NCBI GenBank assembly: GCA_028865375.1
Contig: JAGWKJ010000030.1
Location: forward strand, 1 to 13,662
Direction of reading: 5' to 3'
DNA from: Hyphomicrobiales bacterium
GTDB lineage: Bacteria; Pseudomonadota; Alphaproteobacteria; Rhizobiales; Beijerinckiaceae
Length of the DNA: 13,662 bases
Numbering within the stretch: the stretch's first letter is position 1; each line of letters starts with the position of its first letter. The notes under the pieces were generated by a model. It was not told the origin of the DNA and searched no databases. It saw only the letters and a program-made list of their open reading frames with translations. Made by a program: the position numbers and the translations under genes. Of this stretch, positions 5,864-13,662 are shown piece after piece.

Positions 5864-5891
5864 TTGTGGCTCCGCCGGCGCTCCCTACATT
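5864..5891 (+). promoter_or_regulatory. Possible promoter of the ycjX operon
   Basis: TTGTGG (5864-5869) and TACATT (5886-5891) are 16 bp apart, just after the inverted repeat. The start point would be near 5898, so the ycjX start codon at 5921 lies downstream of it while the alternative TTG at 5864 would not be transcribed. The match is moderate. Confidence 0.4.
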
Positions 5892-5920
5892 GGCGCGGAA
5901 GCGAACCCAGAGCGCCGGCC

Positions 5921-7375
5921 TTGCCCTTCTTCGACGACCTCTGGTTCGAGACCCGCATCATCGCGCGCAGCCTCGGCGACGCGCTGGGCGGGCGCGGGCT
6001 GCGGCTCGGGGTCACCGGGCTGTCGCGTGCCGGCAAGACCGTGTTCGTCACTTCGCTGGTCCACAATCTCGTCGCCGGCGGCCGTCTGCCCGTGCTGCGC
6101 GTCGTCGCCGAGGGGCGGATGGGCCGCGCCATCCTGAAGCCGCAGCCCGACGACGCCGTGCCGCGCTTCTCCTACGAGGAACATCTGGCCGCCCTGACGG
6201 GCGAGGACCGCCATTGGCCGGAGTCGACCCGCCGCATTTCCGAATTGCGACTGACCATCGAGTTCGAACGCGCCAACGGCTGGTCGTCGGGCAAGTCGTC
6301 GCTCACGGTCGACATCGTGGATTATCCCGGCGAATGGCTGCTCGACCTTCCCCTGCTCGGCAAGGATTACGCGCAATTCGCCCGCGAGACCGTGGCCGCT
6401 TCGGCGGCGCCCGGCCGCGCGGCGCTGGCGGGGCAGTGGCGCGACACGCTGGCGGCCGACGATCCCGACGCCGAGGCCGACGAGGAGCGCGCGCGCATCT
6501 CGGCGCGGGCGTTCGCCGACTATCTGCGCGCGAGCCGGGCCGACCGTTACGCGCTGTCGACGCTGCCGCCGGGCCGCTTCCTGATGCCCGGCGACCTCGA
6601 CGGCTCGCCCGCCCTCACCTTCGCGCCGCTGCGGCTGAAGGACGGCGCGCCAATCCGTCCCGGTTCGCAGGCGGCGCTGATGGCGAGGCGCTACGAGGCC
6701 TACAAGGCGCATGTCGTGCGGCCGTTCTTCGCCGATCATTTCGCGAGGCTCGACCGGCAGGTCGTCCTGGTCGACGCGCTCGCCGCCCTGAACTCCGGGC
6801 CCGAGGCGGTGCGCGACCTCGAGCGCGCGCTGGGGGACGTGCTGTCGGCCTTCCGCGTCGGCGCGCGCTCGTCGCTGGCGACGCTGTTCCGGCCGCGCAT
6901 CGACCGCATCCTGTTCGCCGCCACCAAGGCCGACCATCTCCACCATACGAGCCATGATCGGCTGGAGGCGATCCTGCGCCTGCTGGCGGGCCGCGCGATC
7001 GGCCGCGCGGAGGGACTCGGCGCGGAGATCGACGTCGTGGCGCTCGCCGCCGTGCGCGCCACCCGCGAGGCGGAGGTCAAGCACGGCCGCGAGACCCTGC
7101 CCGCCATCGTCGGCGTGCCGATGGCGGGCGAAACGGTCGGCGGCGAGACGTTCGACGGCGAGGCCGAGGCCGCGATCTTCCCCGGCGAATTGCCTGCCGA
7201 CCCCAAACGCGCGCTCGACGGCGAAGCGCTCGCGCTGGGCGACGGAGAGGCTGACTGGCGCTTCGTGAAGTTCCGGCCCCCGGTCTATGCCAAGGGCGAG
7301 TTCGGGCCCGTGCCCGCGCCGCAAATCCGGCTCGACCGGGCGCTGCAATTCCTGATCGGGGACAGGCTGGCATGA
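5921..7375 (+). CDS. ycjX: YcjX family P-loop NTPase-like protein
   Basis: The protein (485 residues from this start) belongs to the YcjX family (DUF463). A P-loop lies at 33-40 (GLSRAGKT), preceded by LRLGVT and followed by VFVTSLVHNLVAGGRLP, the family signature. Residues 129-144 hold TVDIVDYPGEWLLDLP, the second conserved family block, with the DxxG-like D134-YPG. The cellular function is not settled; in E. coli the gene lies at the end of the phage-shock region next to ycjF. I chose the TTG at 5921 because it leaves the usual short leader of about 28 residues before LRLGVTG and because the better promoter lies between the two candidates; the frame is also open from a TTG at 5864, which would add 19 residues. 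The stop overlaps the start of the next gene (ATGA), so the two proteins are probably made together. Confidence 0.88.
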   Translation: MPFFDDLWFETRIIARSLGDALGGRGLRLGVTGLSRAGKTVFVTSLVHNLVAGGRLPVLRVVAEGRMGRAILKPQPDDAVPRFSYEEHLAALTGEDRHWPESTRRISELRLTIEFERANGWSSGKSSLTVDIVDYPGEWLLDLPLLGKDYAQFARETVAASAAPGRAALAGQWRDTLAADDPDAEADEERARISARAFADYLRASRADRYALSTLPPGRFLMPGDLDGSPALTFAPLRLKDGAPIRPGSQAALMARRYEAYKAHVVRPFFADHFARLDRQVVLVDALAALNSGPEAVRDLERALGDVLSAFRVGARSSLATLFRPRIDRILFAATKADHLHHTSHDRLEAILRLLAGRAIGRAEGLGAEIDVVALAAVRATREAEVKHGRETLPAIVGVPMAGETVGGETFDGEAEAAIFPGELPADPKRALDGEALALGDGEADWRFVKFRPPVYAKGEFGPVPAPQIRLDRALQFLIGDRLA

Positions 7376-8442
7376 GCGACGCCGCCCCGCCGCGCCCGCG
7401 CGCGTTCCGTCTCGCGCCCGCCACGGACCCGGCCGGCGCGCCGCGGCTGGAAGGCGGCGCGTCGATCGCGCCGGAGACGTTCGATCCGTTCGCGAAGGAA
7501 GCGGAAGCCGCGCTCGATCCCGACGAGGCGCGCGTCGAGCGCGCGCAGGCGCAGGGCATGGCCAGCAAGCGGCGCTTCTCGCTCGCCGCCGTGTTCTGGA
7601 CGGCGTCCGGCCTGCTCGTTTCGCTCGCGGCCGGGCTCTGGATCGACCGCATCGTCGAGGATCTGTTCTCGCGCTCGCGCGCGTTGGGCGCGGTCGGCCT
7701 CGCGCTGGCGGCGATCGCGCTGGCCGCGCTGGCCGGCCTCGTGGCGCGCGAGGCCCGCGCGGTGTTGCGCCAGCGCGGGATCGCGCGCCTGCACGCGGGC
7801 CTCGCCGCCGCCCGCGCCGCCGACGACGGCCGCGCCGCGCGCGTCCTCGTCGCCGAACTCGCGGGGCTTTACGCCCACCGCCCCGAGACCGCGTCGGCGC
7901 GCGCGGAACTCGCGCGCCTGCAAGGCGAGATCGTCGACGGCCGCGACCTGATCGACCTCGCCGAGCGCACGCTGGTGGCGCCGCTCGACCGTCGCGCGCG
8001 CGCCGAGATCGCGGCCGCCGCGCGGCGCGTGTCGGCCTTCACGACGCTGGCGCCGCGCGCCGCGCTCGACGTGATCTTCGTCGCCGCGCAGGCGATCCGG
8101 CTGGTGCGCCGCATCGCGGAGATCTACGGCGGACGCCCCGGCGCGCTCGGCCTGCTGCGGATCGGCCGCAGCGCGCTCGCCCATCTGGCGGTGACCGGCG
8201 GCGTGGCCGCCGGCGACACCATCCTCCAGCAGGTGCTGGGCCACGGCATCGCGGCGCGCATTTCCGCCAAGCTCGGCGAGGGCGTGCTCAACGGCCTGCT
8301 GACGACGCGGCTCGGCCTGTCCGCGATGGCGGTGTGCCGGCCCGCGCCCTATGCCGCGATCGCCCCGCCGGGCGTGACCGACGTCGCGCCGTTCCTGCTG
8401 AAGGGCTGGAAAGCGGCGGGCGAGCAGAAAGACGTGGGTTGA
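7372..8442 (+). CDS. ycjF: YcjF family inner-membrane protein (TIGR01620/DUF697)
   Basis: This 356-residue membrane protein sits directly behind ycjX with a 4-bp ATGA overlap, as YcjF does in many proteobacteria. A hydrophilic N-terminus of about 68 residues, rich in Pro, Ala and Glu, is followed by two membrane helices (about 70-90 and 104-124) and a basic, alanine-rich cytoplasmic region. The C-terminal domain contains LRRIAEIYGGRPG-like text (here LVRRIAEIYGGRPGALGLLRIG at about 243-264) and a glycine-rich hydrophobic stretch (AHLAVTGGVAAGDTILQQVLG), the DUF697 hallmark. It is thought to work with YcjX at the membrane; the biochemical role is unknown. Length matches the family. Confidence 0.85.
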   Translation: MSDAAPPRPRAFRLAPATDPAGAPRLEGGASIAPETFDPFAKEAEAALDPDEARVERAQAQGMASKRRFSLAAVFWTASGLLVSLAAGLWIDRIVEDLFSRSRALGAVGLALAAIALAALAGLVAREARAVLRQRGIARLHAGLAAARAADDGRAARVLVAELAGLYAHRPETASARAELARLQGEIVDGRDLIDLAERTLVAPLDRRARAEIAAAARRVSAFTTLAPRAALDVIFVAAQAIRLVRRIAEIYGGRPGALGLLRIGRSALAHLAVTGGVAAGDTILQQVLGHGIAARISAKLGEGVLNGLLTTRLGLSAMAVCRPAPYAAIAPPGVTDVAPFLLKGWKAAGEQKDVG

Positions 8443-8473
8443 GGCGCGGGCCGGACCGGCCTAAACCGCTTTC

Positions 8474-9694
8474 GTGCTCCCCAGCCCCCGAATCGAGGCG
8501 GTCTCCACCGCCTCCCGCACGCGCCGGCTGAGCGCGTTCTATGCGGCGCATTTCGCCGGGCTGGGAATATTCGGGCCCTATGGTCCCGCCCTTCTCTCGG
8601 CACTGGGCCTCGACGCGGCGGGCATCGGCTGGGCGTTCGGCCTCTATAATTTCGCGCGCATCGCCGCGATGCCGCTGGGCGCCGCCTGGGGCGAGACGCG
8701 GATCGGATTGGCGCGAACGATCGTCTGGTGTTCTGCCGCCACCGCGGCCTGCCTCGCGGCTCTGGGCTTCGCGCACGGCCTCAGCGCGATCACGCTCGTC
8801 ATGGTCGCGCTGTCGATCGTGCGCGCGCCCGTCATCCCGATCACCGACGGCTTGGCGATGGCGCACGCCGCGGGCGACGGCGGCGGGCGTCCCGCCGGCG
8901 AGCGGCCGACCTACGCCTCGATGCGCGCATGGGGCTCGTTCGCGTTCCTCGTGGCGGCGGGGCTGGGCGGCGTCGCCCTGACCGGCGCGTCCGCGACGAC
9001 GCTGGCGCTCGCGATGACGCTGACCGCGGTGGCGGCCGCCGTCGCCGCCTTTTTCGTCGTCGCGCCGGTCCCCAAGCCGCGCCATGCCGATTCGGCGCGC
9101 GAACCGTTCCGGCCGGGCCGGCGCCTCGTCGCGACGATCGTCGCGGCGGCGCTGGTGCAGGGCAGCCACGGCATGGTGGCGACGTTCGGCACCTTGCACT
9201 GGACCGCGCGCGGCTTTCCCGGCGCGCTGGTCGGCGGGGCCTGGGCGGCGGCCGTCGCGACCGAAATCGCCGTCCTGTCGCTGTCCGGCCGGGTCGGCGT
9301 CGCGCCTCGGCACGGACCGGCGCTGATGCTGGCGGGCGCCGCGGCGGGCACGATCCGCTGGATCGCCATGGGGTTCGATCCGCCGGGCTGGGGCGTGCTG
9401 GCGCTCCAGTCGCTGCACGGCGGCTCGTTCGCGATGACGTTTCTCGGTTCCGCGCTGGCGGTCGACCAAGCGGCGGGCGAAGGCAGGCGAGCGCGCGCGC
9501 AAGGCGCGCTCGCCACCGCCTCGGCGGTCGCCAATGCCTGCGCCGTGATGGCGAGCGGCCCGCTCTATGCCCGATTCGGCGAGCGCGCCTATCTGGCGAT
9601 GGCCGCCATGACGGCGGCCGGATTCGCGCTGACGGCGGCGTTGGCCGCCCTGCCCGCGCGAGCGCCTTTGTCGCGCCCCGGCCCGGCCCTATAA
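8474..9694 (+). CDS. MFS transporter, HcaT/LacY-like branch (MFS_1_like)
   Basis: This 406-residue protein has about twelve hydrophobic segments separated by short loops, with a larger cytoplasmic loop at about 200-217 between the two halves. The first helix (LSAFYAAHFAGLGIFGPYGPALLSALGLDAAGIGWAFG) and YASMRAWGSFAFLVAAG at 147-163 resemble the MFS_1_like family that includes E. coli HcaT (phenylpropionate) and sugar symporters. LQSLHGGSFAMTFLG near 311 is also typical. It probably moves a small solute across the inner membrane by proton coupling; the substrate is unknown. The start is a GTG at 8474, as no ATG precedes the first helix; the ribosome binding site is weak. It lies 31 bp after ycjF and 7 bp before the mlaE-type gene, so it is probably part of the same transcript. 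Confidence 0.87.
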   Translation: MLPSPRIEAVSTASRTRRLSAFYAAHFAGLGIFGPYGPALLSALGLDAAGIGWAFGLYNFARIAAMPLGAAWGETRIGLARTIVWCSAATAACLAALGFAHGLSAITLVMVALSIVRAPVIPITDGLAMAHAAGDGGGRPAGERPTYASMRAWGSFAFLVAAGLGGVALTGASATTLALAMTLTAVAAAVAAFFVVAPVPKPRHADSAREPFRPGRRLVATIVAAALVQGSHGMVATFGTLHWTARGFPGALVGGAWAAAVATEIAVLSLSGRVGVAPRHGPALMLAGAAAGTIRWIAMGFDPPGWGVLALQSLHGGSFAMTFLGSALAVDQAAGEGRRARAQGALATASAVANACAVMASGPLYARFGERAYLAMAAMTAAGFALTAALAALPARAPLSRPGPAL

Positions 9695-9701
9695 GGCGGC
9701 G

Positions 9702-10832
9702 ATGTCCGGCGCGCCGACCTTCACCGCGAGCCAAGACCGCGCCGGCGCGCTGCTTGCGCTGGCGGGCGACTGGACCATCGGCGCGCGCGAACTCGAAGAC
9801 CGCGCCGACGCCTTGGTGCGCGAGACCTTGGGCGCGCGGGCGGTGACGTTCGACTGCTCCTCCATCGGCAAGCTCGACACCGGCGGTGCCTGGACGATCG
9901 ACCGCGCGTTGCAGGCGCTGGCGGCGGCCGGCGCCAGCGTGGCCTATGCGGGCGCGAGCCGCGAGCACGCCGAACTGATCGAGGCGGCGCGGTTCCGCGC
10001 GTTCGCCGCGCCCCCGCGCGCGCCGCGTTCGGTGCTGCTGGACTACCTCGCCGACATGGGCGCGGCGATGCGCATGGCCGGCGGCGACGTCGTCGTGGGC
10101 GTCGCCTTCCTCGGCCGCGTCGTGGCGACGGTGGCGGCCGCCGCGGCGCGGCCGTCGCGCTTCCGCCGCACGTCGGTGTCGCACCATCTCGAGCAGTTCG
10201 GCGTGCGCAGCGTACCGATCATCGCGCTCATCAATTTCCTCGTCGGCGGCATCGTGGCCCAGCAGGGCATCTTCCAGCTCGCCTCGTTCGGCGCGCAGCC
10301 GTTCGCGGTCGACCTCGTGGGCATCCTCGTGCTGCGCGAGCTGGGCGTGCTGCTGACCTCGATCATGATGGCGGGCCGCAGCGGCTCGGCGATCACCGCC
10401 GAGATCGGCTCGATGAAGATGCGCGAGGAGATCGACGCCATCGTGGTCATGGGCCTCGACCCGATGGAGACGCTGGTCGCCCCCCGCGCGATCGCGCTGG
10501 CGCTCGCGCTGCCGCTGCTGACCTTCGTGGCCGACATGGCCGGCCTGTTCGGCGGCGCGCTGGTCGCCTGGTCCTACGCCGGCATCCCGCCGGTCGTCTA
10601 TTTCGCGCGGATCAAGGCGGCGATCGGCGTCTCGACTTTCCTGTCCGGGTTGATCAAGGCGCCGTTCATGGCGCTCGTCATCGCGCTGATCGCCACCCGC
10701 GAAGGCCTCGCCGTGGGCGGTTCGGCCGAATCGCTGGGCCGCCGCGTCACCGAATCGGTGGTGAAAGCGATCTTCATGGTGATCGTGATCGACGGCCTGT
10801 TCGCGGTCTTTTTCGCGGCGATCGACTTTTGA
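9702..10832 (+). CDS. mlaE: MlaE-type lipid ABC transporter permease with N-terminal STAS domain
   Basis: This 376-residue protein joins two modules. Residues 1-105 form a STAS-like domain (LLALAGDWTIGARELED, VTFDCSSIGKLDTGGAWTIDRAL), the role played by the separate MlaB in E. coli. Residues 110-376 are the MlaE permease, with several membrane helices and the family motif MAGRSGSAITAEIGSMKM (from about 223) followed by EEIDAIVVMGLDPMETLVAPR, which contacts the ATPase. Fused forms are known in alphaproteobacteria. The complex moves phospholipids or related lipids between inner and outer membranes; direction and cargo are not fixed by the sequence. It ends in a TTGA overlap with the ATPase gene and is 7 bp after the MFS gene, so translation is probably coupled. 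Confidence 0.92.
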   Translation: MSGAPTFTASQDRAGALLALAGDWTIGARELEDRADALVRETLGARAVTFDCSSIGKLDTGGAWTIDRALQALAAAGASVAYAGASREHAELIEAARFRAFAAPPRAPRSVLLDYLADMGAAMRMAGGDVVVGVAFLGRVVATVAAAAARPSRFRRTSVSHHLEQFGVRSVPIIALINFLVGGIVAQQGIFQLASFGAQPFAVDLVGILVLRELGVLLTSIMMAGRSGSAITAEIGSMKMREEIDAIVVMGLDPMETLVAPRAIALALALPLLTFVADMAGLFGGALVAWSYAGIPPVVYFARIKAAIGVSTFLSGLIKAPFMALVIALIATREGLAVGGSAESLGRRVTESVVKAIFMVIVIDGLFAVFFAAIDF

Positions 10833-11626
10833 ACCCCGCCGCCCCCGCCCCGCCCGATCCGGCCGCCGCGATTTCCGTGCGCGGGCTCGTCGTGGCGTTC
10901 GGCGACAAGCGCGTGCTCGACGGGCTCGACCTCGACGTGCGCCGCGGCGAGGTGATGGGTTTCGTCGGCCCGTCGGGTTCCGGCAAGTCGGTGCTGACGC
11001 GCACGATCCTCGGCCTCGTGCCCCGGCGGAGCGGCGAGATCCTCGTGCTCGGCCGCGACATCGCGCGGATTTCCAGGCCCGAGGCGGCGGCGGTCGAGCG
11101 CCGGCTCGGCGTGCTGTTCCAGCAAGGCGCCCTGTTCTCGGGGCTGACGGTGGCGCAGAACGTCGAGGCGCCGATGCGCGAGCACTTGCGGCTCTCGCCG
11201 CGCCTGCGCGGCGAGCTAGCGCGGCTGAAGCTGGCGCTGGCCGGCCTGCCCGACGACGCGGCCGACAAATACCCCGCCGAACTCTCCGGCGGCATGGTCA
11301 AGCGGGCCGCGCTGGCGCGCGCGCTGGCGCTCGACCCGGAAATATTGTTTCTGGACGAGCCGACGGCGGGACTCGATCCCATCGGCGCCGGCGAGTTCGA
11401 CGACCTCATCGCCACGTTGCGCGAAAGCTTGGGCCTGACCGTCTTCATGGTGACGCACGACCTCGACAGCCTGTTCGCGATCTGCGACCGCGTCGCCGCG
11501 CTGGGGAGTGGGCGCGTGATCGCGGTGGGCCCGCCGCGCGAGCTCGCGGCGTCCGGCGACGCTTGGCTTTCCGCATATTTCCGCGGCAAGCGCGGCCGCG
11601 CCGCCGCGCAGGCGCGGACGGGCTGA
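10829..11626 (+). CDS. mlaF: MlaF-type ABC transporter ATPase
   Basis: This 265-residue ATP-binding subunit powers the lipid transporter. It has Walker A GPSGSGKS (47-54), a Q-loop in LFQQGALF (Q98/Q99), signature ELSGGMVKRAALARAL (LSGGM at 152-156; the usual Q is replaced by M, as is typical of MlaF), Walker B ILFLDEP (172-178) with E177 as catalytic base, D-loop GLDP, and switch histidine H210 in VTHDLDS. FQQGALFSGLTVAQNV is a common MlaF form. The TTG start overlaps the mlaE stop by 4 bp; no in-frame ATG lies before the first strand, so TTG is the best candidate. The next gene starts 4 bp after its stop. Confidence 0.93.
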   Translation: MNPAAPAPPDPAAAISVRGLVVAFGDKRVLDGLDLDVRRGEVMGFVGPSGSGKSVLTRTILGLVPRRSGEILVLGRDIARISRPEAAAVERRLGVLFQQGALFSGLTVAQNVEAPMREHLRLSPRLRGELARLKLALAGLPDDAADKYPAELSGGMVKRAALARALALDPEILFLDEPTAGLDPIGAGEFDDLIATLRESLGLTVFMVTHDLDSLFAICDRVAALGSGRVIAVGPPRELAASGDAWLSAYFRGKRGRAAAQARTG

Positions 11627-11630
11627 GGCG

Positions 11631-12950
11631 ATGGAGACGCGCGCCAACGACGTTCTGGTGGGCCTGTTCACGCTGGCGGTTGTCGTGGCCGGGTTCCTGT
11701 TCTTCTTCTGGTTCTCCGGCGGCGCGAAGGACGCCGGCCGCGTGAAATACGAGATCGACTTCTCCGATTCGGTCGCGGGCCTGTCGCGGGGTTCCAACGT
11801 CCTGTTCAACGGCCTCAACGTCGGCACGGTCGAGACCATCGACTTCTCCACAGGCGACCCCAGGCTCGTCTCGGCGGTGGTGGCGGTCAACGCGCGCACG
11901 CCGATCCGCGCCGACACCACCGCGCGCCTGCAAATCCAGGGATTGACGGGGGCGTCGGCCATCGCCCTGTCGGGCGGAGCGGCCGACGCCAAGCCCCTCG
12001 CCGCCCCTCCTGGCGGCGGGCTTCCGGTCATCCATGCCGAGCGCTCGGACCTCCAGAACATCCTGGAGAACGTGCAGCGGATGTCGACCCGCGCCGATTC
12101 GGTGCTGGGCAAGCTCGACGACCTGCTCGGCCGCAACTCGAAGACGGTCGACGAGACCGTCGCCAATCTTCACGAGTTCAGCGCCGCGCTGGCGGCCAAT
12201 TCCGACGGCGTGAAGGCGTTCATGACGTCGGTCGGCGACATCGGCAAGCAACTCGCTCCGCTCACCGCCAAGGCGCAGACGCTGGCCGACGACCTCGACA
12301 CGCTCGCCAAGTCGATCGACGCCAAGAAGCTGAACGCGGCCATCGACGACGTGGGCAAGGTGACGGCGACGCTGGCCGCCAACCGGGACCGGTTCGACAA
12401 GCTGATGGAGAGCGCCAGCGACCTGTCGCGGCAGTTGGCGACGAGCGCGCCGGCCCTGCAGGACGCGCTCGACAACGTGGCGGCCCTGTCCAAGGCGATC
12501 GACGTCGGCAAGGTGCGCGACGCCGTGACGTCGTTCGCGGACGTGGCCAAGACGGTGGACGCCAACCGGGCCGGCATCGACGCCACGCTCAAGAACGCGG
12601 CCGCGATCTCCGCCAAGCTGAACGCCGCCGCCGACAAGATCGATTCGACCATGACCGCGCTGCAAGGGTTCCTGGGCCAGCCCGGTTCGTCGTCCGCCGT
12701 CGCCGACGTCGGCGCGGCCGCGCGCGCGATCCGCACGTTGGCCGACAACCTCGACGCGCGGACCAAGACGATCGCGGCGGGCATCGACAAGTTCACCGGA
12801 CAGGGCCTGCGCCAATACGAAGGCCTCGCCGTCGACGCGCGGCGCTCGCTCGACCAGCTCAATCGCTCCGTCAATTCCTTGCGCCGCGACCCGCAACAGT
12901 TGATCTTCGGTCCGAAGGGATCGATTCCCGATTACGTCGGCGGCAAATGA
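11631..12950 (+). CDS. mlaD: MlaD-type MCE protein with long helical C-terminal extension
   Basis: This 439-residue protein is anchored by one N-terminal helix (about 9-29, VLVGLFTLAVVVAGFLFFFWF) and carries an MCE domain (about 38-115: SVAGLSRGSNVLFNGLNVGTVETI then IQGLTGASAIAL). From about 138 to 420 the chain is almost wholly predicted helix, rich in Ala, Asp, Lys and Leu with recurring heptad-like spacing (LDDLL, LADDLDTLAKSID, LAANRDRFDKLMES, LNAAADKIDSTM). E. coli MlaD is under 200 residues, so most of this protein is extension, as in the longer alphaproteobacterial MCE proteins. The MCE ring sits in the periplasm and the extension may form a helical tube or bridge to the outer membrane; that is inference from other MCE proteins. 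The stop overlaps the start of the next gene by 4 bp (ATGA). Confidence 0.92.
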   Translation: METRANDVLVGLFTLAVVVAGFLFFFWFSGGAKDAGRVKYEIDFSDSVAGLSRGSNVLFNGLNVGTVETIDFSTGDPRLVSAVVAVNARTPIRADTTARLQIQGLTGASAIALSGGAADAKPLAAPPGGGLPVIHAERSDLQNILENVQRMSTRADSVLGKLDDLLGRNSKTVDETVANLHEFSAALAANSDGVKAFMTSVGDIGKQLAPLTAKAQTLADDLDTLAKSIDAKKLNAAIDDVGKVTATLAANRDRFDKLMESASDLSRQLATSAPALQDALDNVAALSKAIDVGKVRDAVTSFADVAKTVDANRAGIDATLKNAAAISAKLNAAADKIDSTMTALQGFLGQPGSSSAVADVGAAARAIRTLADNLDARTKTIAAGIDKFTGQGLRQYEGLAVDARRSLDQLNRSVNSLRRDPQQLIFGPKGSIPDYVGGK

Positions 12951-13531
12951 ACGCGCGCGCTGCAATGATTGCAAGGATCGGGGCCGTCGCGCTGGCCGCC
13001 GCGTTCGGCGGTTGCGCCGGCGCGCCGCCGGCCAAGACCTACGATCTCTCCGCGGCGACCGCGACTGCGCGCCCCGCGCGACACCCACAGCTCGCCGTGG
13101 CGGAGTTTTCGGCCGCCGCGCCGCTGGCGGGCGACCGCATATTGGTGCGGGTCGCGCCCGACCGCATCGCACATCTCGCCGGCGCGCAATGGAGCGAGGA
13201 CCTGCCCGCGCTGGTGCGCCGACGGCTGGTGCAGAGCTTCCAGAACGCCGGCTGGCTGGGCGCCGTGACGCCCGCCGGCGGCGCGAGCGCGGCGGACGTC
13301 GAGCTCGTGGGCGAGATCAGGACCTTCGAGATCGACGCGGCGACCAAGGTCGCCACCGTGGACGTCTCCGTGCAGCTGGTGTCGGCGGGCTCCGGCCGCA
13401 TCCGCGCCGCCAAGCTGTTCGACGCCAATGCGCAGGCGGCCTCCACCGCGCCCGACGACGTGGCGCCGGCGCTCGATCGCGCGCTCGGCGACGACCTTCG
13501 CGCCATCGTCTCTTGGACGTCGGGTCGCTGA
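12947..13531 (+). CDS. ABC-type transport auxiliary lipoprotein (PqiC-like)
   Basis: This 194-residue protein has a lipoprotein signal: a basic start, a hydrophobic stretch (IGAVALAAAF) and a cysteine at 23 in AFGGCAG. The lipobox is slightly off consensus, with Phe at -3 and Gly at -2. The residue after the cysteine is Ala, which does not retain the protein in the inner membrane, so it is likely outer-membrane attached. The mature part starts with KTYDLSA and contains RILVRVAPDRIAHLAGAQWSEDLPALVRRRLVQSFQNAGW, the characteristic segment of the ABC auxiliary lipoprotein family (PF03886; PqiC and relatives). It is translationally coupled to mlaD and probably binds the end of its helical extension or docks the complex to the outer membrane (inference). 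It takes the position that mlaC has in E. coli. Confidence 0.88.
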   Translation: MNARAAMIARIGAVALAAAFGGCAGAPPAKTYDLSAATATARPARHPQLAVAEFSAAAPLAGDRILVRVAPDRIAHLAGAQWSEDLPALVRRRLVQSFQNAGWLGAVTPAGGASAADVELVGEIRTFEIDAATKVATVDVSVQLVSAGSGRIRAAKLFDANAQAASTAPDDVAPALDRALGDDLRAIVSWTSGR

Positions 13532-13551
13532 CGCGCCGCGGGACGTCCGGA

Positions 13552-13570
13552 CGCCGAACCTCCGTCGGCG
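13552..13570. terminator. Possible hairpin between convergent genes
   Basis: CGCCGA (13552-13557) and TCGGCG (13565-13570) form a 6-bp GC stem with a 7-nt loop in the 52-bp gap after the lipoprotein gene. A second stem, CCGGCT/AGCCGG (13579-13584/13591-13596), spans the stop codon of the opposing gene. Neither has a T-run, so intrinsic termination is doubtful. Confidence 0.25.
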
Positions 13571-13583
13571 GCCGGCCTCCGGC

Positions 13584-13662
13584 TCAGTCGAGCCGGCCGG
13601 CCGCGTGGGCGAGCATCGCGTAGACCTTGCCGGTCTCCGACGTGAGCAGGTCGAACGAGCGC
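13584..13662 (-). CDS. C-terminal fragment of an unidentified protein
   Basis: On the minus strand an open frame enters from the right edge and ends at TGA (13586-13584). The 25 visible residues begin RSFDLLTSETGKVYAMLAHA and end AGRLD. GC-rich third positions match the neighbouring genes. The piece is too short to identify, and I do not recognise it. It converges on the lipoprotein gene with a 52-bp gap and is probably not part of the lipid transport operon. Confidence 0.5.
   Translation of the reverse strand, partial: RSFDLLTSETGKVYAMLAHAAGRLD

Noticed and set aside
5864..5920. Upstream TTG as the ycjX start
   Set aside because: It lies within the predicted promoter and adds a basic stretch (WLRRRSLHWRGSEP) unlike the family's N-terminus; the TTG at 5921 fits family length better.
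5885..7348. Minus-strand open frame of 487 codons opposite ycjX
   Set aside because: It covers a clearly recognised YcjX gene and has no motif of its own, so it is a shadow frame.
11445..13172. Long minus-strand open frame of 575 codons opposite mlaF, mlaD and the lipoprotein gene
   Set aside because: Its translation is a low-complexity Arg/Gly/Ala/Asp mix with no family motif. It is the usual by-product of GC-rich third positions of the real plus-strand genes.

Overview
The window is GC-rich bacterial DNA, almost certainly from an alphaproteobacterium. Four things point there: a SAM-II riboswitch in front of metZ, an exact CtrA-type TTAA-N7-TTAA box, a ycjX-ycjF pair, and an mlaE gene with a fused STAS domain followed by mlaF, mlaD and an auxiliary lipoprotein gene. 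A repeat built on GCGAGCGAAGCGAAGC is also common in such genomes. I cannot assign a genus from the sequence. Coding density is high, and most genes are tightly spaced or overlap their neighbours.

Layout. (1) At the left edge an acyl carrier protein gene (2-274, minus, runs off the window) is divergent from a GNAT-like acyltransferase gene (325-1239). (2) A thiamine-diphosphate enzyme of the acetolactate synthase superfamily (1303-2982) follows. The CtrA-like box sits where the -35 element of its predicted promoter would be. (3) A 318-bp gap holds a REP-like palindrome, then a promoter and a SAM-II riboswitch that control metZ (3301-4521). A YecD-like isochorismatase-fold gene (4526-5110) lies 4 bp downstream, and a phosphinothricin/methionine-sulfoximine type N-acetyltransferase gene (5197-5715) comes after it. 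(4) A 105-bp, nearly perfect inverted repeat (5749-5853) separates this block from the next. (5) From 5921 to 13531 runs a set of seven same-strand genes with gaps of 31 bp or less: ycjX, ycjF, an MFS transporter, mlaE (with STAS domain), mlaF, mlaD and an ABC auxiliary lipoprotein. (6) The C-terminal end of an unidentified minus-strand gene converges at the right edge.

How the genes fit together. The metZ block makes homocysteine for methionine and S-adenosylmethionine and is switched by S-adenosylmethionine. The acetyltransferase after it belongs to a family that inactivates methionine analogues, so it may be functionally linked. The mla-type genes encode an inner-membrane lipid transporter: permease, ATPase, a membrane-anchored MCE protein with a very long helical extension, and an outer-membrane lipoprotein. 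They probably move phospholipids or other lipids between the membranes. Linkage to ycjX/ycjF, which in E. coli lie with the phage-shock genes, suggests an envelope-maintenance unit. I see no clear new defence or mobile system. The most notable items are the CtrA-box promoter, the riboswitch, the 105-bp inverted repeat, and the isochorismatase-fold protein that lacks the usual nucleophile.
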